The translations under genes were made by a program, and so were the position numbers. Below, piece by piece: positions 49,401-64,000 of a stretch of 64,000 bases of DNA. Position 1 is the stretch's first letter, and every line of letters starts with the position of its first letter. The DNA is from Hypomesus transpacificus (Eukaryota > Chordata > Actinopteri > Osmeriformes > Osmeridae). Where the stretch lies: the NCBI RefSeq assembly GCF_021917145.1, contig NC_061064.1, forward strand, positions 4,605,475-4,669,474. The letters run 5' to 3'. The notes under the pieces were generated by a model. It was given only the letters and a program-made list of their open reading frames with translations. It was not told where the DNA came from and made no database searches.

Positions 49401-50437
49401 GCCTTCCTATTCTTCTTGCTAATGAGTGGTTTGCATCTTCTGGTGTAGCCCTTGTACTTTTGTTCATGAAGTCTTCTGCGAACAGTAGATAGTGATACCT
49501 TCACTCCTGCCATCTGGAGGTTGTTGCTGATCTCACTAACAGTTGTTTTAGGGTCTTTCTTTACAGCTCTCACAATGTTTCTGTCATCAACTGCTGATGT
49601 TTTCCTTGGTCTACCTGTTCGACGTCTGTTACTTAGTACACCAGTAGTTTTCTTCTTCTTCAGGACATTCCAAATGGTTGTACTGGCTATGGCCAATGTT
49701 TCTGCAATGGCTCTGATTGATTTTCCATCTTCTCTAAGACTCACAATTGCTTGTTTTTCACCCAAAGACAGCGCTCTGGTTTTCATGTTGTTTTCACCTC
49801 TGAATACAGTCTGCATAGACAAAACCTATCTTACCCAATCTGAACCTGAGTGTAGACATTCAGTGGTATTTATTGATTGAATAATGTATGTAATAGGACA
49901 CACCTGGGCAACAAAACACACCTGTCAGTCACATGTTCCAATACTTTTGCTCACGTGACAAATGGGTGGGTTCGAACAAAAAGGTGATATTTTCTAATTT
50001 GTGCATCAGATCCTGATGTAAATACCTGGAAATAAAAGCTGAAACGTTGATCTCTGGTTTCACATTCATCGTTTGATGTCAAGCCCAAATGTTTTCAGTC
50101 TACAGCAAAAATAAAGGAATTGGCCTCACTGTTCCAATACTTTTGGAGGGCACTGTATGATGACACTGTTAAAGCACAATATGCACAATAATAACGAATG
50201 ATGCTTGAAAAGAATCAGGATTTTCACTGGCAATTTTTTCTCAGCTCAGTGATTCGTCCACGTAAGCATGTGTTCTGCTTTCAGGATGTGACGGAAGACA
50301 CGACCGGCATCGCCAAGGCGATGTCGTACGTCCAACCACTGACTGTGGAGGAAGTCAGTGAGGAAAAGCAAGAGCATGAGTCCAAAAACTACGTGAAGGA
50401 GAAGAAAAAGAAAAAGAAGAATGTGGGAAAGAGGTGA
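46447..50437 (+). CDS. Unrecognised multi-exon gene with tandemly duplicated acidic exon
   Basis: I do not recognise this protein. Supported exons are 46447-46497, 46581-46679, 46813-46911, 47123-47628, about 48117 or 48184 to 48465, and 50285-50437. Exons 2 and 3 are each 99 bp, symmetric, and encode similar 33-aa acidic units (EVDHDGTTIQ/GVEHDGTTIQ, then LSLCSLDEADYL/LSLHSFDEEDFL). Exon 4 (168 aa) looks helical (LQKIQKDMLERILREFEGLYEV, HEIWQREIQKLH) and ends basic. Exon 5 is proline-rich with ESPPLTPPTP, LSPLNRF and VTPSRP, which are possible CDK sites. The last exon ends in a Lys tail (KEKKKKKKNVGKR), NLS-like. Exon 4 ends in phase 2. The strong acceptor at 48183 does not match that phase, but an acceptor ending at 48116 does, giving 418 aa. 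It starts head-to-head with polr2j. Confidence 0.6.
46521..47065 (+). repeat. Tandem exon-containing repeat, about 2.3 copies of about 230 bp
   Basis: The marker ACATGGTCAAATACCT recurs at 46540, 46772 and 46997 (spacings 232 and 225 bp), each followed by GAGTGACTGT, a TNTAATNTAG acceptor and GNAGTTGA. The first two copies carry complete 99-bp exons. The third keeps only the acceptor and about 25 bp before diverging into a pyrimidine tract that leads to exon 4. Confidence 0.9.
47852..48063. mobile_element. hAT-type MITE with perfect 8-bp target duplication
   Basis: A 212-bp element with terminal inverted repeats (CAGGGGCGAATCTAG left; the right end reads TATGGGCGAATCTAG when reversed). It is flanked by AGGTATAG at 47844-47851 and 48064-48071. 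An 8-bp duplication and CAG-starting ends are hallmarks of hAT elements. There is no coding capacity, so it is non-autonomous. It lies in an intron of the unrecognised gene. Confidence 0.85.
48495..50155 (-). mobile_element. Complete Tc1-like transposon with IR/DR ends
   Basis: A 1661-bp element bounded by TA dinucleotides (48493-48494 and 50156-50157). The outer ends begin CAGTGCCCTCCAAAAGTATT on both sides. Inverted repeats are about 225 bp long and carry an outer and an inner direct repeat. The core AAAAGTATTGGAACA occurs at about 48506 and 48701 on the left, and its complement at about 49936 and 50130 on the right. It sits in the last intron of the unrecognised gene, with its transposase antisense to it. 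Confidence 0.95.
48749..49822 (-). CDS. Tc1/mariner-type DD34E transposase, intact frame
   Basis: An uninterrupted 357-aa transposase that should cut and paste the element at TA sites. The N-terminal part has paired-like helix-turn-helix DNA-binding segments (SIRAIAETLAIASTTIWNVL, then STVRRRLHEQKYKG), separated by a GRPRK AT-hook-like motif. The catalytic triad is complete: Asp in LWTDETK, Asp in QQDNDPKHT, and Glu in PDLNPIEHAF, with exactly 34 residues between the last two. A Gly-rich GGGNVMAW box is present. The first in-frame Met is at 49822; a start at the internal Met of NNMKTRALS, closer to typical Tc1 starts, is also possible. The lack of stops or frameshifts suggests recent activity. 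Confidence 0.93.
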   Translation of the reverse strand: MSMQTVFRGENNMKTRALSLGEKQAIVSLREDGKSIRAIAETLAIASTTIWNVLKKKKTTGVLSNRRRTGRPRKTSAVDDRNIVRAVKKDPKTTVSEISNNLQMAGVKVSLSTVRRRLHEQKYKGYTRRCKPLISKKNRKARLEIAKKYRDEPQKFWDKVLWTDETKINFYQSDGKAKVWRKKGTAHDPKHTSSSVKHGGGNVMAWACMASSGTGSLIFIEDVTHDGSSKMTSEVYRNILSANLRKDATKLIGRAFIMQQDNDPKHTAKTTKEFIRGKKWKVLDWPSQSPDLNPIEHAFYLLKRRLKGGTPQNKQQLKEAAVKAWESIKKEECKSLVTSMGHRLAAVIESKGFATKY

Positions 50438-50640
50438 GGGCAGATAGCAGAAAGGCTAAATGGAGGGGGTAGTAGAATGTGGGTAAAGACAGCAGGACCC
50501 TCAGTGTAAGGATGAGAGAATGTGTACTGGTTTGGCTGATTACATTTTTTTTTTTTTTAATGATTGACAGGTGGCTGGTGCGCAAACTCACATGTGGCTG
50601 TTGTTCACATGTTTAACAAACATCATGCACGCACACTCAT

Positions 50641-50641
<1 letters not shown>

Positions 50642-50713
<72 letters not shown>
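50642..50713. repeat. (CT)n microsatellite
   Basis: A pure CT run of about 72 bp, downstream of the unrecognised gene's stop codon. Leu/Ser-only frames through it are artefacts. Confidence 0.95.
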
Positions 50714-50719
<6 letters not shown>

Positions 50720-50806
50720 ATCTGTGTCTCTCACTACACAGAGATCATGTAGACATACACACTTATGAAGTCAGCAGTTACACACACACACATACACACA
50801 CCTTCA

Positions 50807-50811
<5 letters not shown>

Positions 50812-50856
<45 letters not shown>
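50812..50856. repeat. (CT)n microsatellite
   Basis: A second CT run, about 100 bp after the first and separated from it by CA-rich sequence. Confidence 0.95.
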
Positions 50857-50859
<3 letters not shown>

Positions 50860-50980
50860 CACATCACAGATGCTTGACTAAATGTTGTTCTCAATAAAGT
50901 TATCATTTTGTGTTTCATTTGGTATTGGTTTTTGAGGGTTACTACTTGATGGTTATTACTGCACTGCTTCATGTGGGATG

Positions 50981-51180
50981 TAGTGTTTTTTTCTAGGAGT
51001 CTGATAAAAGAATAAAAATGAATGGTCACGCACAAAATATACACAGAAAAACTCCTACAAATATTGTTACAATGTAAACTTGACAAAATGTGTGGTCTAA
51101 ACTGATCTTTGGGCCGTAGTGGACTTGATGGACAATTTCATTTGGCCGCCACCTAGAAACTACAGAACCTCATCAGCGGA
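50981..51180 (-). pseudogene. Decayed lrwd1 fragment (exon 4-6 region)
   Basis: Blocks in the same order match lrwd1 at 40027-40600. GGAGTCTGATAAAA with a preceding GTGTTTT run matches 40023-40049. ATGTAAACTTGACA matches GTGTAAACTGACC near 40134. CTTTGGGCCGTAGTGGACTTG then ATGGACA matches 40447-40477. GGCCGCCACCTAGAAACTACAGAA matches 40555-40580. Exon 5 and parts of exon 4 are missing, so it cannot code for the protein. Confidence 0.65.
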
Positions 51181-61107
<9,927 letters not shown>

Positions 61108-63180
61108 CGGCCTCCCTCGCTGTCTGTTTCCTGTTCTCTACCCACTGTGCCATAATGGATAGCATTTACCTTGTGCTTTTGTAAAAGAGGTTGCCAAGCG
61201 CTTTATGTTGGGAAAGGCTGGGAGGGGAACCCACCTCCAGAGACGGCACAGCTATACTGAAACCTAGAGGGAGAGAGGAGAGTGCTTTTGTGTGGCTTCT
61301 GTACGGTTAAGCCTGCTGACCTCTTTGCTAACTTGCCTCTGGTCTTCTTGTGGGGTGGATAGTGCATTTTTCACTGTTTCTGAATGCAGTGTTTTCAAAG
61401 CTTACTGTATCTCTAAGCCGCAAAAGGCTTAAAAGAAAGAGGTTGGGACTCGCAATTATTTTGCAGCAAACGTCATTGTCAAATGGGCATACTTGAGTCT
61501 TTAACACTCCCTGTAAAGGCGGCCATCTTAGTTTTGTGCATATGCAAGTTGTTCATACGGTATGTAGCTAACTAGACAAGTCAGGTGGGAGACTAGCATT
61601 TGACTCTGTGGTTTTGTGCAAACGCTAAATGAATGTGAATCTCAAAGTTGCATTGCAGTATTACAGGGCTTCATGTCATACATTTCACATTAGAAGTCAT
61701 AAGTTAGATTAAAAAGTAAAACAGACTCCATCGGTTTCTTCAGTTGCTGGTTTAGTGATGGTGATATTGTATATGTATGATAATAATATAAATGTCTAAA
61801 TGATGTATAAGTAATTTCTGGAATGTACTGTAAGTGTATATTCAATGTAGTAGCCTAACAGTGATGGATGAACTAACATGCAACATTTCTCATATTTGTT
61901 ATTTTTTTATACTTTCATTTTCCACCACCGTTCTTAGTGGTATCACGATTAAGCCTTACTTGTTTATTCTGTGAATAGCGTTTATTAAGTTCTAAAGTGA
62001 GTTTCCTTCTTATTTCGTAACAAGGAAGAGAGGCAGTTTAACATGCCCTTTCTGAATTTTCCTATGTGCTAATTCTTGTGCAATTGGACTGCTGCTTGTA
62101 CGTTTTGTATTATTATTTTTTTCTTTAGTCAGGCTATCAATTTTCCAACATATTCATTGGGCAGTTTCAAGGACAGGCGTTCTATTTTAAGTCATACAGT
62201 CATACTATTTTTGTGAAATTAAGTACATAATTGGCACTACCTCATAGTAGACTTGCTTTGCTGCCTATTCTCTGGGAAAAAAAATACTCGTACAATGTTT
62301 TTTTATTCTTGTTCTCTAAAACCTGACCTTGGTCCACTCTCTGTAAGTGAATCTATATTTGAACTCTGTGTCTTTTCTTTGCTGTTGATCCTTATTCCCT
62401 AGAATGTGGCTTATCACTGTTGAGCATTTGTTGATGTAAGGTCTACTACCTGCTCACCAAGGGTTAAGATACTGTCTTATGTACTCAGGTACTCATTAGT
62501 CTGAAACGTGCAGTGATATGCCAAGGTTGTATGAGGACACAAACTTGACAAATTGTTGATTCCAAAGCCAAAAGCATTTAAACACAGTTGTCATTCATAT
62601 GTATTGATGGATGCTTCTTTGATCTCTGTACAGAATATCCCTTAGATCTAAGTATAGTTTTTATTTCATGTAAACTCAATGATACTGTTCCTTTGAAAGT
62701 TTTAATGTAAATTGACTGCAATTTCTTGATCTTAAGTGCCACACCATGTGAAAGAAATGTTTGAGAATAACTTGAAACTTGGTAGGAATGACTTACTAAC
62801 AAAGGTTAAAAGTACTTTAAAGGTGATCTGATGTCCACTGTTCTGGTCAGAATATGGATTCAACAGTAGAAGGCGCTGTTTCACTATACATTACTGCGGT
62901 AGACTCATTGAGGGATTTTCTGGATACTGTAGCACAGTTGGTACTTTCTGATAAGAGCCAATTTTAAGATCGATGTGGTATAATTCAATGTTTGCCTAAC
63001 CTTTACATAAGGAGGATGACTAACTTGCTAACTAAAAAATGTTTATTTCCCCCATTGCCTTGTTATTGCATGTGTAGATAAATATTTTATTTATTGATTT
63101 TTAATATACTCAGCGTTCATTATGTTGCAATGTGTTCATGCCTAAGCCATTAAAGATTTTCAAATAAACAATATTTTCTT
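61108..63180 (+). other. cbl: cbl 3' UTR
   Basis: AT-rich and without credible reading frames, it extends from the cbl stop codon to an AATAAA at 63163-63168. Confidence 0.65.
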
Positions 63181-63208
63181 TAACATTTTATCACGAGTTT
63201 TCTTTATT
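63163..63208. terminator. Opposed poly(A) signals after cbl
   Basis: AATAAA on the plus strand at 63163 (cbl) and TTTATT at 63203-63208 (AATAAA on the minus strand). This suggests a convergent minus-strand gene ending here, whose coding part lies beyond the window. Confidence 0.45.
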
Positions 63209-64000
63209 GAAACAATACCTTACCGTATAGGAGTTCATACACTGCTGGTTTATGTATAACTTGCATTGATGCTGGAAAAGAACTGACTGCAGTCCTGTAA
63301 CAGTAAATGCATTCAAATGTAGCAAATCTGCTGTATCAACATGTCTAGACTATTGTGCTGGACCCCTCCTCCCACAGTGAGCTTCTGGGGAAATCTGGAG
63401 CTTCTGTGTGCTTCTCACTTCCCCAAGACTGCAGAACCGTGGTTACAAAAGACTTCTCTCCTTTCTTCCCTAGAGATTACATTCTAGGCCTGTAATAAGG
63501 ACCATACTGAACCACAGAATCAGCAATAATAAATAACGTTTTGCTCTGGTTTGAATTAACAATATAACCTCATGCTGATACAATGATCTTCCTCTATATT
63601 TTATAAAACAGTTGACATCAAAGACGCTTAATTTCCAAAGGAACATTTTTTATTTGGCATAATTTTCTTGCAAAAAAAAAAAGACTTATAAAAAATGCAA
63701 GCATCAAATCACAAGAAACATTTAATTTACACACATTTGCAAAAAAAACAAAACAAAACATTGCTCAACTGTGCAGGTCCAAACATTTCTATCTACCGGT
63801 AAATAAACCAATAAACCATGAACAAAAATAATAGTGTATCAATCAATCAAAGAGATTGCTGCAGAGGGAGGAGGCAGGTTCCAATCCTGGGTTTTCTGAA
63901 CCTACTGAGCAGTTGGTGGCATTTGACCCTTGGTGACGAAACACCGTTGACACAAAAACAAATGAGTTCCACTAAATTCAACGAGGGTCCAAACATTATC
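63209..64000 (-). other. Possible 3' UTR of a convergent gene
   Basis: No coding sequence is seen. The orientation of the poly(A) signal suggests the 3' UTR of a minus-strand neighbour. The sequence itself gives no identity. Confidence 0.3.

Overview
This is a vertebrate nuclear window, almost certainly from a ray-finned (teleost) fish. The genes have short GT-AG exons and compact introns. The proteins are close to human orthologues but carry fish-style differences. The repeats are typical of teleosts: a Tc1-like transposon with IR/DR ends, a hAT-type MITE, tRNA-derived SINEs and long (CT)n tracts. I could not fix the species. There are no prokaryotic features and no CRISPR array.

Layout, left to right. 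Plus strand: tppp3 (about 0.6-3.1 kb), a short secreted C1q-domain protein (5.0-6.2 kb), tagln (non-coding exon near 8.2 kb, coding 11.5-12.4 kb) and pex12 (14.9-16.4 kb). Minus strand, read right to left: polr2j (45.2-44.4 kb), alkbh4 (43.8-42.7 kb), lrwd1 (41.5-36.2 kb), bckdk (35.1-24.6 kb) and orai2 (21.4-20.3 kb). Plus strand again: an unrecognised multi-exon gene (about 45.5-50.4 kb) that starts head-to-head with polr2j, then cbl (52.2-61.1 kb coding, 3' UTR to about 63.2 kb). For every recognised gene I rebuilt the exons from splice sites, and the summed coding length keeps the frame. The predicted lengths are Tppp3 178 aa, C1q protein 235, Tagln 199, Pex12 348, Orai2 281, Bckdk 429, Lrwd1 759, Alkbh4 277, Polr2j 117 and Cbl 877.

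The genes do not form one pathway. They cover the cytoskeleton (tppp3, tagln), peroxisome import (pex12), store-operated calcium entry (orai2), branched-chain amino acid control (bckdk), replication origins and heterochromatin (lrwd1), demethylation (alkbh4), RNA polymerase II (polr2j) and receptor ubiquitination (cbl). The polr2j/alkbh4/lrwd1/orai2 set matches a human 7q22.1 neighbourhood, which supports orthology.

The most unusual part is 45.4-51.6 kb. The unrecognised gene has a duplicated promoter/first-exon segment, a tandem duplication of a 99-bp acidic-repeat exon with a decayed third copy, a hAT-type MITE with a perfect 8-bp target duplication next to a problematic splice acceptor, and an apparently intact Tc1-like transposon in its last intron. 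Just downstream lies a decayed fragment that resembles lrwd1 exons 4-6. This is the best candidate here for undescribed biology.
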